Of a stretch of DNA of 64,000 bases, positions 24,600 to 34,387 are shown one piece after another (positions within the stretch are counted from its first letter, which is position 1; every line of letters begins with the position of its first letter). Position numbers and translations under genes: made by a program. Location of the stretch: positions 4,836,001 through 4,900,000 of the forward strand of contig NZ_CP033068.1 of the NCBI RefSeq assembly GCF_003668995.1, written 5' to 3'. This DNA comes from Flavobacterium sp. 140616W15 (GTDB lineage: Bacteria; Bacteroidota; Bacteroidia; Flavobacteriales; Flavobacteriaceae). The notes beneath the pieces were generated by a model that worked only from the letters and a program-made list of their open reading frames with translations, was not told the DNA's origin and did no database searches.

Positions 24600-25160
24600 T
24601 TATTTTAAAATGATATTGAAATTTAATGTAAGGTCTTTTCCTGTTTTGATGGTTCCAAGTAATGCTTTTGGAGGAGTCATTCCGAAATCAGCAAACGTTA
24701 TTTTATTAGATCCTTGAAGGGTTACAACTCCATTGTTAACGGTAGTTTTTACCTGAGTTTTAAAATCTTTGCTAACTCCTGCTATTGTGTATGTTCCTGT
24801 TAAGTTCCAAGTCGTTTCATTTACTTTTTCGGCAGATTTTAAAACGTATTTAATGTTTTTGTGGGTTTTGGTATTTAAAGTTTCGTAAGCTACCTTATCC
24901 ATACTTGTTTTGTGACTTTTTATGCTTTCTGCCAAAAGAGTAATGGTTAGGTTGTGAATGTCTGTTAGTTTAGCATCAGTAACAGTTAAATTTCCTGTAC
25001 CAGTTCCAGAATTTGATTTCATTTCCCAATCATGCATAGTAGATGTTCCTGCCACTGAAAAAGTTGATTTTGCATCTACAGTATAGTTTTTTTGTGCACT
25101 CATGTATGTTGTCATTGCTAAGCAAGCTACAGTTAGAAAAATAGATTTAATTGTTTTCAT
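24600..25160 (-). CDS. YceI family protein
   Basis: This 186-residue protein has a signal peptide to about 22 ('MTTYMSAQ'). It has the typical YceI order: 'VDAKSTFSVAGTSTMHDWEM', the central 'LTGTYTIAGVSKDFKTQV' and the C-terminal 'ITFADFGMTPP'. The eight-stranded barrel of this family encloses an isoprenoid-like lipid in the periplasm. It is the first gene of the three-gene minus-strand operon. Confidence 0.88.
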   Translation of the reverse strand: MKTIKSIFLTVACLAMTTYMSAQKNYTVDAKSTFSVAGTSTMHDWEMKSNSGTGTGNLTVTDAKLTDIHNLTITLLAESIKSHKTSMDKVAYETLNTKTHKNIKYVLKSAEKVNETTWNLTGTYTIAGVSKDFKTQVKTTVNNGVVTLQGSNKITFADFGMTPPKALLGTIKTGKDLTLNFNIILK

Positions 25161-25624
25161 TTTTATTAATTTATTCGTTAATCATTAATAAGACTTTGTA
25201 TGGAAGCTATCGTATACATTGACTTCACAAGCAATTCTTAATTTCTTTTTATCAAATTTACTATGCATGCATAGCAAAAAGCATGATAATAATCATTGTT
25301 AAAACTTTATTAAAGTGTTATATTAATAGTGAGTAGGATAGCTTATTAAAATAAGGCGCAATTAGTAATAAAATGTCGTTTTGTAAAATAGTGTTTGTTA
25401 GTTCGTTGTGGTTTAATTGTAAGAACTGTCTGTTTATTTTTTATTCGAAATTTTAAATGTGAATTTCAGTTAAAAAATATTTTTTAGTTTAAATGACAAA
25501 AAGTGAGTGTTTATAGGCTTTTGCACGGTATATAACGATTGAAATTTTCATAAAAAAAATTTCATGAAATTGTACTTTTTAGCAAGAATGCATTTAAAAA
25601 ACATTAAAAAACAACAAAAGTCAT
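25161..25624. other. Gene-free divergent intergenic region
   Basis: About 460 bp between the divergent YceI and rlmN genes. It is very AT-rich; I see no convincing frame, repeat or terminator. Only the rlmN promoter box at its right end is assignable. Confidence 0.5.
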
Positions 25625-25632
25625 TAAATTTG
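25625..25632 (+). promoter_or_regulatory. -7 promoter box of rlmN, very close to the start
   Basis: TAAATTTG fits TAnnTTTG and ends only 10 bp before the chosen rlmN ATG (25643), implying a nearly leaderless transcript. Confidence 0.5.
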
Positions 25633-25642
25633 CAGCATGCAA

Positions 25643-26686
25643 ATGGAGAAAAAAGACATACGAGCCTTATCAAAAGAAGAATTACGCGAATTTTTTGTCA
25701 CAAATAATGACAAAGCATTTCGTGGTAATCAAGTTTACGAATGGTTATGGAGTAAAGGAGCACATAGTTTTGATGATATGACGAATGTTGCAAAAGCAAC
25801 ACGTTCTATGCTTGAGGATAATTTTGTTATCAATCATATTAAGGTTGATACAATGCAACGCAGTAGTGATGGTACAGTAAAGAATGCCGTTCGATTACAT
25901 GACGGATTAGTTGTAGAGTCGGTTTTAATTCCTACTCAAACAAGAACTACGGCTTGTGTATCTAGTCAAGTAGGATGTAGCTTGGATTGTAATTTTTGTG
26001 CAACGGCAAGATTAAAAAGAATGCGTAATCTAGAACCTGCTGAAATTTACGATCAAGTAATTGCTATAGATAAAGAGAGTCGTTTGTATTATAATCATCC
26101 GTTGTCGAATATTGTTTTTATGGGTATGGGAGAACCGCTTATGAACTATAACAATGTTATGAAGGCTATTGATATGATAACTTCTACAGAAGGTTTAGGA
26201 ATGTCGCCAAAACGTATTATGGTGTCAACATCGGGGATACCAAAAATGATTAAAAAAATGGCGGATGATGATGTTAAATTCAAATTAGCAGTTTCATTAC
26301 ATTCGGCAATCGATGAAATTCGTTCCAGAATTATGCCTTTTAGCAAAAATTTTCCTTTAGCTGATTTACGTGAGTCATTAGAGTATTGGTACAGAAAGAC
26401 TAAATGTAAAGTTTCATATGAGTATGTAGTATGGAAAGGAATTAATGATGATAAAGCATCAGTTGATGCTTTAGTGAAGTTTTGTAAATACGTGCCATGT
26501 AAAGTTAATTTAATCGAATATAATCCAATTGATGACGGAGAGTTTCAACAAGCTTCAGAAGAATCAATTAATGCATACATAAAAGCACTTGAAAATATTG
26601 GAGTTGTAGTAAAAGTACGTCGAAGCAGAGGAAAGGATATTGATGCTGCTTGTGGACAATTGGCGAATAAAGAAGCTGAAGTTTAA
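25643..26686 (+). CDS. rlmN: Dual-specificity RNA methyltransferase RlmN
   Basis: This radical-SAM enzyme methylates C2 of A2503 in 23S rRNA and A37 in some tRNAs. At 347 residues it is of usual length. The [4Fe-4S] motif is in 'GCSLDCNFCATARLKRM'. 'GMGEPLMNYNNVM', 'VSTSGIPKMI' and the C-terminal catalytic Cys in 'DIDAACGQL' are also present. I prefer the ATG at 25643; another ATG six bases upstream would leave almost no leader. A terminator hairpin follows. Confidence 0.95.
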   Translation: MEKKDIRALSKEELREFFVTNNDKAFRGNQVYEWLWSKGAHSFDDMTNVAKATRSMLEDNFVINHIKVDTMQRSSDGTVKNAVRLHDGLVVESVLIPTQTRTTACVSSQVGCSLDCNFCATARLKRMRNLEPAEIYDQVIAIDKESRLYYNHPLSNIVFMGMGEPLMNYNNVMKAIDMITSTEGLGMSPKRIMVSTSGIPKMIKKMADDDVKFKLAVSLHSAIDEIRSRIMPFSKNFPLADLRESLEYWYRKTKCKVSYEYVVWKGINDDKASVDALVKFCKYVPCKVNLIEYNPIDDGEFQQASEESINAYIKALENIGVVVKVRRSRGKDIDAACGQLANKEAEV

Positions 26687-26706
26687 ATAAAATTAAATAT
26701 AAAATT

Positions 26707-26752
26707 AAAAGCATTAAAGACGGGATTATTACTCGTTTTTAATGCTTTTTTT
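26707..26752. terminator. Terminator between rlmN and a convergent lipoprotein gene
   Basis: AAAAGCATTAAA (26707-26718) pairs with TTTAATGCTTTT (26738-26749) followed by more T. The A-tract on the other side lets it serve the convergent gene too. Confidence 0.78.
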
Positions 26753-26768
26753 TTGATAAAAAGAGTTG

Positions 26769-27629
26769 TTATTTTTTTAAATGAATTTCTTCTGAAACAC
26801 CATCTCTTGTAACAATTGCAAGGTCATCGCATGTACCATTTCCAAAATCAATTAAAGCCTTAGCTTCATTTTTGGTAATAGAGATAGAGCCTTTTAGAGG
26901 GAATGTTTTTTTGCAAGCCATAGAAAACTCTAATGGGAGTATGATTTCGGTCGAAATTTTATCGCCATTAGGGAATGTAGTTTCTCCAGTTCCAGTAATA
27001 ATAAAAATATTATCATCCCAATTAGACCAGGTATCAAAACCAGCAGTCATTTCTTTTGTTAAAGTACCAGTTCTTTTGTAAATTTTTCCATCTCCAAATG
27101 TAATTGTCATATCTATAGTTGAAGTAGATACAGGATGGACAGTTGCTAATAAATCAGTTGCTTTTTGTGTGAGGATTATACTTTTGCTACCATCGATTTT
27201 ATTGCTATTATGGTAAAAATTTTCAAAACTGTACGCAATAGTATGTTCAGAACTAGAGAAATCATTTGTAAACGAAATGATGATTTTTCCTTTCAGTATA
27301 TTTCCGTTAGATAACGCACAACCTTCAGTACCAAAATCGATAGTTCTTGTCCATGTATTATTTGTTAATACAGTTGTAATGATGGCACATTCGGGTAAAA
27401 AGCTTTTAATAGTACCAGTTGCTTTTCTTGAACTATTTTGTTGTGCACCAAATTGGTCTTCTGCAATATTTGAAACATCATCAATTGATGCATCAATTTT
27501 TGAATTTGTAGCTATTTCATCGTTTGAAATAGTTTTCGAAGAAACATCTTGTCTTGTTTCATCTGAATTACAACTAATAAAAAACGAAAAAGTTGTAATG
27601 ACTCCCAATAATAAAATCTTTGTTTTCAT
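26769..27629 (-). CDS. Bacteroidota lipoprotein of unknown function
   Basis: This 286-residue protein has a lipoprotein signal 'TTFSFFISC' (Cys about 20). A Ser/Asp-rich linker is followed by a beta-rich repeat region: pairs such as 'GNILKGKIIISFTND' and 'KTFPLKGSISITKNEAK', and conserved Cys/Gly turns ('FGTEGCALSNG', 'FGNGTCDD'). I recognise no catalytic motif. It is probably displayed on the outer membrane or in the periplasm. It stands alone, convergent with rlmN. Confidence 0.7.
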   Translation of the reverse strand: MKTKILLLGVITTFSFFISCNSDETRQDVSSKTISNDEIATNSKIDASIDDVSNIAEDQFGAQQNSSRKATGTIKSFLPECAIITTVLTNNTWTRTIDFGTEGCALSNGNILKGKIIISFTNDFSSSEHTIAYSFENFYHNSNKIDGSKSIILTQKATDLLATVHPVSTSTIDMTITFGDGKIYKRTGTLTKEMTAGFDTWSNWDDNIFIITGTGETTFPNGDKISTEIILPLEFSMACKKTFPLKGSISITKNEAKALIDFGNGTCDDLAIVTRDGVSEEIHLKK

Positions 27630-27868
27630 AATAAGTAATTTAGATTTCTTGTAATTAATGAATTAAATTAGAGTGGAGATTATATTGTAGATTATTGAGT
27701 TAATGCTATTTTATGAAGGGGAGAATAAAATAGTAACGAGACAATTAGACTTAAGCTAATATTGAGCTTTCGAGTAAATAAGGTTCACTTGAATGTAGAT
27801 AGTGTATAAAAAGTTCTAAATGTTGATATACTTCTATAAAATACACAACGTTTTTTTATTTAAAATAG

Positions 27869-27876
27869 TATATTTG
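27869..27876 (+). promoter_or_regulatory. -7 promoter box of the polyprenyl synthase gene
   Basis: TATATTTG matches TAnnTTTG and lies only 8 bp before the ATG, again a near-leaderless arrangement. Confidence 0.55.
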
Positions 27877-27884
27877 GAATCGAA

Positions 27885-28862
27885 ATGAATATTACTTCTC
27901 AAATAAAACAGCCCATCTTTAGCGAGATGGAACTTTTTGAAAAAAAGTTCCATGAATCGATGACTTCAAAGGTGGCTTTGCTCAACAGAATTACCTATTA
28001 TATTGTAAATAGAAAAGGAAAACAAATGCGTCCTATGTTTGTTTTCTTGACAGCAAAAATGGTGTCAGAGGGAATTGTGAACGAGCGTACTTATCGAGGA
28101 GCATCAGTTATAGAATTAATTCATACTGCAACTTTGGTTCATGATGATGTTGTTGATGATAGTAACCGCCGTCGTGGGTTTTTCTCGATCAATGCACTTT
28201 GGAAAAATAAAATAGCAGTTTTGGTTGGAGATTATTTACTCTCTAAAGGATTATTACTTTCTATAGATAATGGTGATTTTGATTTACTTAAAATAATATC
28301 TGTTGCCGTTCGTGAAATGAGCGAAGGCGAATTACTTCAAATAGAAAAAGCCAGAAGGCTTGATATTACTGAGGATGTTTATTACGAAATCATCCGAAAA
28401 AAGACAGCAACACTTATTGCAGCTTGTTGTGCACTTGGCGCAAAATCGGTTATTGAAGATGAAGTTCAAGTAGAGAACATGCGAAAATTTGGAGAGCTTA
28501 TAGGAATGGCTTTTCAGATAAAAGATGACTTATTCGATTATAGCGAAGAAGCTATTGGTAAACCTACAGGAATAGATATTAAAGAACAAAAAATGACTTT
28601 GCCTTTAATTCATGTTCTGAACAATTGTACTTCAAAAGAAAAAAGCTGGCTTATAAATTCTATCAAAAACCATAATAAAGACAAAAAGCGAGTAAAAGAA
28701 GTTATTGCTTTTGTAAAAGATAACAATGGTTTGGCTTACGCCGAAAATAAAATGGTAGAATTTCAGCAAGAAGCACTCGCTTTACTTAATAATTATTCAG
28801 ATTCAGATTTCAAAGCAGCCTTGACTTTGATGGTGAACTATGTTATTGAAAGAAAAAAATAA
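27885..28862 (+). CDS. Trans-polyprenyl diphosphate synthase
   Basis: This 325-residue all-helical enzyme extends allylic diphosphates with isopentenyl diphosphate. The first Asp-rich motif 'LVHDDVVDDSNRRRG' (~85-97) and the second 'QIKDDLFDYSEE' (~210) are intact, as is the N-terminal 'GKQMRPMF' substrate motif. The length fits medium/long-chain (octaprenyl/solanesyl type) synthases that supply the menaquinone side chain, which would be the expected role here. The chain length cannot be fixed from the sequence by eye. Confidence 0.9.
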   Translation: MNITSQIKQPIFSEMELFEKKFHESMTSKVALLNRITYYIVNRKGKQMRPMFVFLTAKMVSEGIVNERTYRGASVIELIHTATLVHDDVVDDSNRRRGFFSINALWKNKIAVLVGDYLLSKGLLLSIDNGDFDLLKIISVAVREMSEGELLQIEKARRLDITEDVYYEIIRKKTATLIAACCALGAKSVIEDEVQVENMRKFGELIGMAFQIKDDLFDYSEEAIGKPTGIDIKEQKMTLPLIHVLNNCTSKEKSWLINSIKNHNKDKKRVKEVIAFVKDNNGLAYAENKMVEFQQEALALLNNYSDSDFKAALTLMVNYVIERKK

Positions 28863-29098
28863 TAAATAATTTACATGCTTTTTTATGTTTTAAATAGCTG
28901 TATTTTAGTTATTTAATTGTGTTTTCTTGATTGCTAGATATTTTAATTGTTATTTTTTTTCGTCCTCATGCAACCTTTTTTAATCGTAAAGCGTCTATGC
29001 TAATAGAAGTCGGTTTGATTTTAAGCAGACATTTATAATACTATTATTTGAGTTAATTTTTACCGAATCATTTTTTTTGAAATTTCTATTACGTTTTT

Positions 29099-29659
29099 AT
29101 GAAAGTAATCCATTTACATCAAGAAGAAACTGAAATTATTCAGTTGGCAATCGATAATAATCGACAGGCACAACAGCTTATATACAGTAAGTTTTCTTCA
29201 AAAATGCTAAGTGTTTGCCGACAGTATATTAAAGATGTTCAATTAGCCGAAGATGTAATGATTACCTCATTTATGAAAGTTTTTACGAATCTTAAAAGAT
29301 TTGAAAATAAAGGAAGTTTTGAAGGATGGATTCGAAGAATAATGGTTAATGAATGTATTTCGTATTTACGAGTTCAAAAAAAAATAAAGTTTGTAGAAGA
29401 TGAGAATTATACCGAAGAAAGCTTTAATGGTATTGAAAGTCAATTATCAACAGATCAAATTCAGTTTTTAATAGATGGGTTGCCAGATGGCTATAAGATG
29501 GTTTTTAATTTATATGCTATCGAAGGGTATAAGCATAACGAAATTGCGACAATGTTAGGCATTAATGAAGGAACATCAAAATCACAATTATCGCATGCCC
29601 GTAAAATGCTGCAAAAGCAAATAATTACATTAAAAAGACAAGAAAATGGAACCGAATAA
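29099..29659 (+). CDS. ECF-type RNA polymerase sigma factor
   Basis: This 186-residue protein has region 2 ('AQQLIYSKFSSKMLSVCRQY...EDVMITSFMKVF', about 25-75) and region 4 ('LPDGYKMVFNLYAIEGYKHNEIATML', about 125-165). There is no region 3 or 1.1, which makes it an ECF sigma factor. It overlaps by 14 bp the next gene, a single-TM protein that may be its anti-sigma factor. It probably directs an envelope regulon. Confidence 0.9.
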   Translation: MKVIHLHQEETEIIQLAIDNNRQAQQLIYSKFSSKMLSVCRQYIKDVQLAEDVMITSFMKVFTNLKRFENKGSFEGWIRRIMVNECISYLRVQKKIKFVEDENYTEESFNGIESQLSTDQIQFLIDGLPDGYKMVFNLYAIEGYKHNEIATMLGINEGTSKSQLSHARKMLQKQIITLKRQENGTE

Positions 29660-30368
29660 GTTAGAAAAAGAGTTTCGTGAAAAACTAAATGCAAGAGAGA
29701 TTAATCCAAGTGATAAGGCTTGGGATCGATTGGATGCGATGTTGAATGTTGCTGAAGAAGCTAAGCCAAAGCGAAAATATAGTTGGATGTATGTTGCTGC
29801 AGGTTTTATAGGTTTTTTATTGATAGGTACGGTTTATTTGAGTCAAAAAGAGATCTCTAATAAAGATTTAAACAATACTGTAGTTACTAAAGAGGAGCAA
29901 CCAATAGATTCTGTAGCGACAGTTAATAGTAATCACGACAAAATAATTTTAAAATCTTTAAATACTGAGGCAGTGGTGCTAAAAGAAACAGAGAAAGTAT
30001 TTGAAGAAAAAAAAGAAAAGTATAATAAAGCAAATCACAATCAAGTAGCGGAGTATTCAATCATCAAAGAATCCAATAAAGAGAATTGGAAAAACAATCA
30101 AAAAACAGAATCAAAAATCAATCAAACGGCAATCGCAGATAATTCAAAAAATGCAACAGTTGATCAATTGTTAATTTCAGCAGAAAAAACATTAGCAATG
30201 GATAAAGGAGTTCAGCAAAAAAACAAAGTGAAGATAAATGCTAACGATTTGCTCTCACAAGTCGATGGGGAGTTAGAACTTTCATTTAGAGAAAAAGTAA
30301 TTAATAAAGTTAATAAAAATTACCAAACTGTAAAAGTAGCTTTAGCAAACAGAAATGTGGAAGAATAA
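29646..30368 (+). CDS. Single-pass membrane protein, probable anti-sigma factor
   Basis: This 240-residue protein has a cytoplasmic N-terminal segment (about 1-45, 'MEPNKLEKEFREKLNAREINPS'). One membrane helix follows ('YSWMYVAAGFIGFLLIGTVYL', about 45-66), then a Lys/Asn/Glu-rich periplasmic part. Position and 14-bp overlap with the ECF sigma gene suggest it sequesters that sigma factor. It lacks a zinc-type anti-sigma motif, so this is an inference from topology and context. Confidence 0.65.
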   Translation: MEPNKLEKEFREKLNAREINPSDKAWDRLDAMLNVAEEAKPKRKYSWMYVAAGFIGFLLIGTVYLSQKEISNKDLNNTVVTKEEQPIDSVATVNSNHDKIILKSLNTEAVVLKETEKVFEEKKEKYNKANHNQVAEYSIIKESNKENWKNNQKTESKINQTAIADNSKNATVDQLLISAEKTLAMDKGVQQKNKVKINANDLLSQVDGELELSFREKVINKVNKNYQTVKVALANRNVEE

Positions 30369-30434
30369 GCTTCGGTATGAATTAAAATCATTTAAATTAA
30401 AAATCATCATCAATCAATCTTAAAAAAAATCATC

Positions 30435-31472
30435 ATGAGAAATTTTACCATTTACTTAGTCCTAATCTTATTTTTGTTTGTTAGTAAAATGATAGGTCAG
30501 GAAACATTCGAATCGAGAGCGAAACTGATTGCTAATAATATAGAGAAAGTAACTAAGGAAGAAAAAGCGGCTCTTAAGGAAGAAGTTGAAGTTGTGAATG
30601 TGCAACTTTCAGAAGGGAAAATTACAAAAGAAGAGGCAGATAAAAAGAAAAAGCAATTAGCAGAAGCAAGAGCAATTATAATCGAACAAAAAGTTACAGT
30701 TGCTCAAAATGAATTAAATGATTTAGTACAACAAAAAGTAGATGGAAAAATAAAAGAAAAAGATTCTACAAAAACGTATAAGATTAGTTTTAAATTTAAT
30801 AGATGTGGAAAAGAGAAAGATTCGATTTGTAGAGAAAAAAGAACTACATCGCAATTTGTTTTTGCAACCGGATTAAATAATTTGGTAACAGATGGTAGCT
30901 TAAAAAACTCAGATTATAAATTTATGGGATCGCATTTTTACGAATGGGGTTTTACATTTAATTCAAGAATCTTGAAAGATCATAATTTATTGCATGCTAA
31001 ATATGGATTGTCATTGATGTATAATAATCTTCGACCTACTGAGAATCGTAATTTTGTGGTAGATGGAAAGCAAACAGTTTTAGAAGTTAATCCGGTAAAT
31101 TTAGATGAATCTCGTTTTAGAAATGTTTATTTAGTGGTGCCACTACACTTAGAATTTGATTTTTCTGGAAGTAAGACAGATAACGGGAAAACCTATTTTA
31201 GAACACATAAAAGTTTCCGTTTTGGAATTGGAGGTTATGCAGGAATCAATGTTAAGTCAAAACAAATTCTGAAATACGATCAAGACGATATAAAGGATAA
31301 AGTAATTTCTAAAGGCGATTATAACGTAAATAATTTCATTTACGGATTAAGTACATATGTGGGGTATAGAGAGATGAGTTTGTATTTAAAATATGATTTG
31401 AATCCTTTATTTGCTGATAATGAAATTAAGCAAAACAATGTTTCATTAGGATTGCGTTTTGATTTAAATTAA
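30435..31472 (+). CDS. Outer-membrane beta-barrel protein with N-terminal coiled coil
   Basis: This 345-residue protein has a signal peptide to about 22 ('FVSKMIGQ'). A highly charged helix at about 25-105 (for example 'KVTKEEKAALKEEVEVV') would form a periplasmic coiled coil. A ~230-residue beta-barrel part follows, with aromatic-rich strands and a final 'VSLGLRFDLN'. The coiled coil may contact peptidoglycan or other envelope proteins. It lies 66 bp after the anti-sigma candidate and may belong to the same unit. A terminator follows. Confidence 0.68.
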   Translation: MRNFTIYLVLILFLFVSKMIGQETFESRAKLIANNIEKVTKEEKAALKEEVEVVNVQLSEGKITKEEADKKKKQLAEARAIIIEQKVTVAQNELNDLVQQKVDGKIKEKDSTKTYKISFKFNRCGKEKDSICREKRTTSQFVFATGLNNLVTDGSLKNSDYKFMGSHFYEWGFTFNSRILKDHNLLHAKYGLSLMYNNLRPTENRNFVVDGKQTVLEVNPVNLDESRFRNVYLVVPLHLEFDFSGSKTDNGKTYFRTHKSFRFGIGGYAGINVKSKQILKYDQDDIKDKVISKGDYNVNNFIYGLSTYVGYREMSLYLKYDLNPLFADNEIKQNNVSLGLRFDLN

Positions 31473-31498
31473 TAAATTGAGTTAGTTTTTTAGTAATG

Positions 31499-31525
31499 AA
31501 GCACTTCGGAAGGAGTGCTTTTTTT
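31499..31525 (+). terminator. Terminator of the sigma/anti-sigma/outer-membrane unit
   Basis: AAGCACT pairs with AGTGCTT, followed by a run of T. Confidence 0.75.
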
Positions 31526-31599
31526 GTTTCATATAATTCAAATATGAAGTTTGATTTGTGTAATTTTACAGGCTTCAATCTTTAAAAAATAAATACGTT

Positions 31600-33668
31600 T
31601 TGATTTCACAAAATACCATAGACACCGTTTTTGAAACTGCTCGAGTAGAGGAGGTAATTGGCGATTTTGTTAATTTAAAACGAGCAGGAAGTAATTTTAA
31701 GGGTTTGAGTCCATTCTCAGATGAGCGATCTCCGTCGTTTATGGTATCGCCAGTAAAAGGAATTTGGAAAGATTTTAGTACTGGAAAAGGAGGGAATTCA
31801 GTTAAGTTTCTTATGGAACATTCCCAATTTACATATCCTGAAGCCATTCGTTATTTGGCTAGAAAATATAATATTGAGATTGAAGAAACAGAGCAATCAG
31901 AGGCAGAAAAAGCCATAACTGATGTTCGTGAGAGCATGTATCTAGTGTCAGAATTTGCCAAAAAATATTTTCATAATGTTCTTTTAAATACAGATGAAGG
32001 CCAGGCAATAGGGTATTCATATTTTAAAGAAAGAGGTTTTACTAACGAGACAATTAAAAAATTCGAATTAGGATATTCTCCTGAAACTTGGGACGCTTTT
32101 ACTAAAGAAGCACTTGGGCAAGGGTATAAATTAGAGTTCTTGCAAAGTACCGGATTGACAATTCCAAAAGAGGATCGCCCATTTGATAGATTTAAAGGAA
32201 GGGTTATGTTTCCGATACAAAGTATGTCGGGACGTGTTTTAGGTTTTGGAGGTCGAATCCTTACGAATGATAAAAAAGCAGCAAAATATTTAAACTCACC
32301 CGAGAGTGATCTTTACCATAAGAGTAAAGTATTATATGGTATTTTTCAAGCTAAGCAATCTATTGCAAAACAAGATAACTGTTTTTTAGTGGAAGGATAT
32401 ACCGATGTAATCCAGTTTAATCAAGCAGGAATAGAAAATGTTGTTGCTTCTTCGGGAACTGCATTGACACCTGATCAAATTCGATTGGTAAACAGGTTGA
32501 CAAAAAATATCACTGTGCTTTTTGATGGAGATGCTGCAGGATTACGAGCTTCTATTCGAGGAATCGATTTGATTCTTGAAGAAGGGATGAATGTAAGAGT
32601 GTGTACTTTTCCTGATGGTGATGATCCAGACAGTTTTGCTAGAAAAACTTCATATGAAGATTTAGTTAAATACTTAGAGGAGAATGCTAAAGACTTCATT
32701 CAGTTTAAGGCTTCGTTATTAATGGATGAGGCTAAAAATGACCCTATAAAGAAAGCCGATTTGATTCGGGATATGGTTACGAGTATTTCTAAAATTCCAG
32801 ATAGAATTCAGCGTGAGGTTTATGTTCAGGAATGTGCACGAATTATGGATATTTCAGAGCAGGTGCTTGTGAGTACTTTGGCACAGCTGATTCAAAAAGA
32901 TATTGCAGAGGTTAGTAAAAAGCAAAAGCAGGAACATAAACCTTTTGAAGTTTATAGAAACCAAAAACCTCAAAATACAGGGTATTCAGGAGGAGATCCA
33001 GAAGATCCAAGAAACGGACCACCTGAGGATTATCCAGGAGAACCAGGATATTTTGAACCACAACAGGCAGAAAAAGTTGATATTTTATATGATTTAGAAC
33101 GAAAAGTTATTGAGATCTTATTGCTTTATGGAGATAAAGTAGAAGTGTTTGAAGACGTCTTCATGAAAACAAATGATGAAGGAGAGATTGAACTTGTTAC
33201 TGAAAAAAAGAATATAAAGTATATCAAAGAATCTACTTGAGTTTGCAAGAGGATGAGGTAGAATTATCGAATGAATTGTTTAGAGCTATTTTTAAAAATC
33301 TAACTGACTTTTATCTTCAGAATGAAAAGTTTAATCTAGAGCAATATTTGATGCGTTTAGAGCCTGATTTTGCTCAGGAGGTAACAGATATTTTAATGGA
33401 AGATGAAAAAGTGAGTCTTCATGATTGGGAAGGACAGAATATTTTTACCAAAGGGAAATCAGAAACAATAAGCCAATATGTTACTGAAACCATTATGTCA
33501 ATGCGTTGGTTTTTGGTGGATAAGATCATTGAAGAACTAAAAAGCTCCATAGTATCAGACCCTAAGGAAGATAATATGGAGCTTTTGATGATGGTTATGG
33601 ACTACTCAAAATTAATTAATTCTTTTTCAAGAAAATTAGGAAGAGTGATGTCTCGTTACCATACTTAA
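31600..33668 (+). pseudogene. dnaG: DNA primase DnaG, split by one frameshift
   Basis: This primase makes RNA primers at the replication fork. The main frame starts at TTG 31600 (no upstream ATG fits) and runs to TGA 33240. It has the N-terminal domain and TOPRIM motifs 'LVEGYTDVIQF', 'FDGDAAG' and 'PDGDDPDSF'. The DnaB-binding C-terminal domain continues in another frame (33237-33668, 'LQEDEVELSNELFRAIF'). One extra A in the A7 run 33203-33209 rejoins them ('EKKEYKVYQRIYLSLQ', 689 residues). As dnaG is essential, a base-call error is the likely cause. The zinc-ribbon ligands are all missing: 'GLSPFSDE' and 'WKDFSTGKGG' replace the CHC2 pattern. Confidence 0.9.
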
Positions 33669-34294
33669 ATAATTTCTAATGTCTTAGCTTTATTAACTAA
33701 GTCAACTAAATTAGTAACGTTTAATTTCGTTAGTAATCTTAATTTGTAAGTACTAATTGTTTTTTCGTTAAGATTTAAAATTTTAGAAATCTCATTGTTT
33801 TTCTTACCATCGCTTAAGTAGCGTAATACCTCAATTTCTCTGTTTGATAGTTTTCGGTATAAACGTTCACTTTTGCTTTGTTTTGCAATCAATGCCATGT
33901 TTTTACGTACGGTTTCATTGATGATAATTTTCCCTTCGTGTACTTTGATAATCGAAATCCCCAGAGTTTCTAATTTTTCTGTTTTGTGAATGTAACCAGA
34001 AACACCAGCTTTTATGGCATTTGGAGCATACATTTGTTCAGAAAGATTACTGAAGATGATAATTTTCGTTTTAGGAAAATTTTTAAGAATAGACTTCACT
34101 TCAAAAATACTTGCAAGACCTTCTAATTCTAAATCAAGGATAAGAATATCAATGTCTTTAGTTTGAAGAATGTCTTTTACCATCGTAAAGTTACCTACAT
34201 TTGCCACGATTGAAATATCATCATGGTCTTTAAAATACGACTTAACGCCAAAGTGCGTCACAGGGTGGTTGTCTGCTAAACATACTTTAATCAT
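33665..34294 (-). CDS. NarL/FixJ-type response regulator
   Basis: This 209-residue protein has a receiver domain (about 1-120; acidic 'CLADNHP', phospho-acceptor Asp in 'ILILDLELEG', Lys in 'GYIHKTEK'). A LuxR-type helix-turn-helix follows ('LSNREIEVLRYLSDGKKNNEISKILNLNEKTISTYKLRLL', about 145-200). No histidine kinase gene is adjacent, so it is an orphan in this window. Its end overlaps the dnaG stop by 4 bp in convergent orientation. Confidence 0.9.
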   Translation of the reverse strand: MIKVCLADNHPVTHFGVKSYFKDHDDISIVANVGNFTMVKDILQTKDIDILILDLELEGLASIFEVKSILKNFPKTKIIIFSNLSEQMYAPNAIKAGVSGYIHKTEKLETLGISIIKVHEGKIIINETVRKNMALIAKQSKSERLYRKLSNREIEVLRYLSDGKKNNEISKILNLNEKTISTYKLRLLTKLNVTNLVDLVNKAKTLEII

Positions 34295-34387
34295 AGTTTT
34301 ACCTTTTTAAGAATTGTTCATTTTTTTTTGGAATTGTAAAATTAATAAATAAATTCTGTAATTTATTGCAAATCAACATAAAAATGA

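Noticed and set aside
33237..33668. DnaG C-terminal domain as an independent gene coupled by a TTGA overlap
   Set aside because: One added A in the A7 run rejoins it perfectly to the conserved primase frame; a separate essential domain with a TTG start is less likely.
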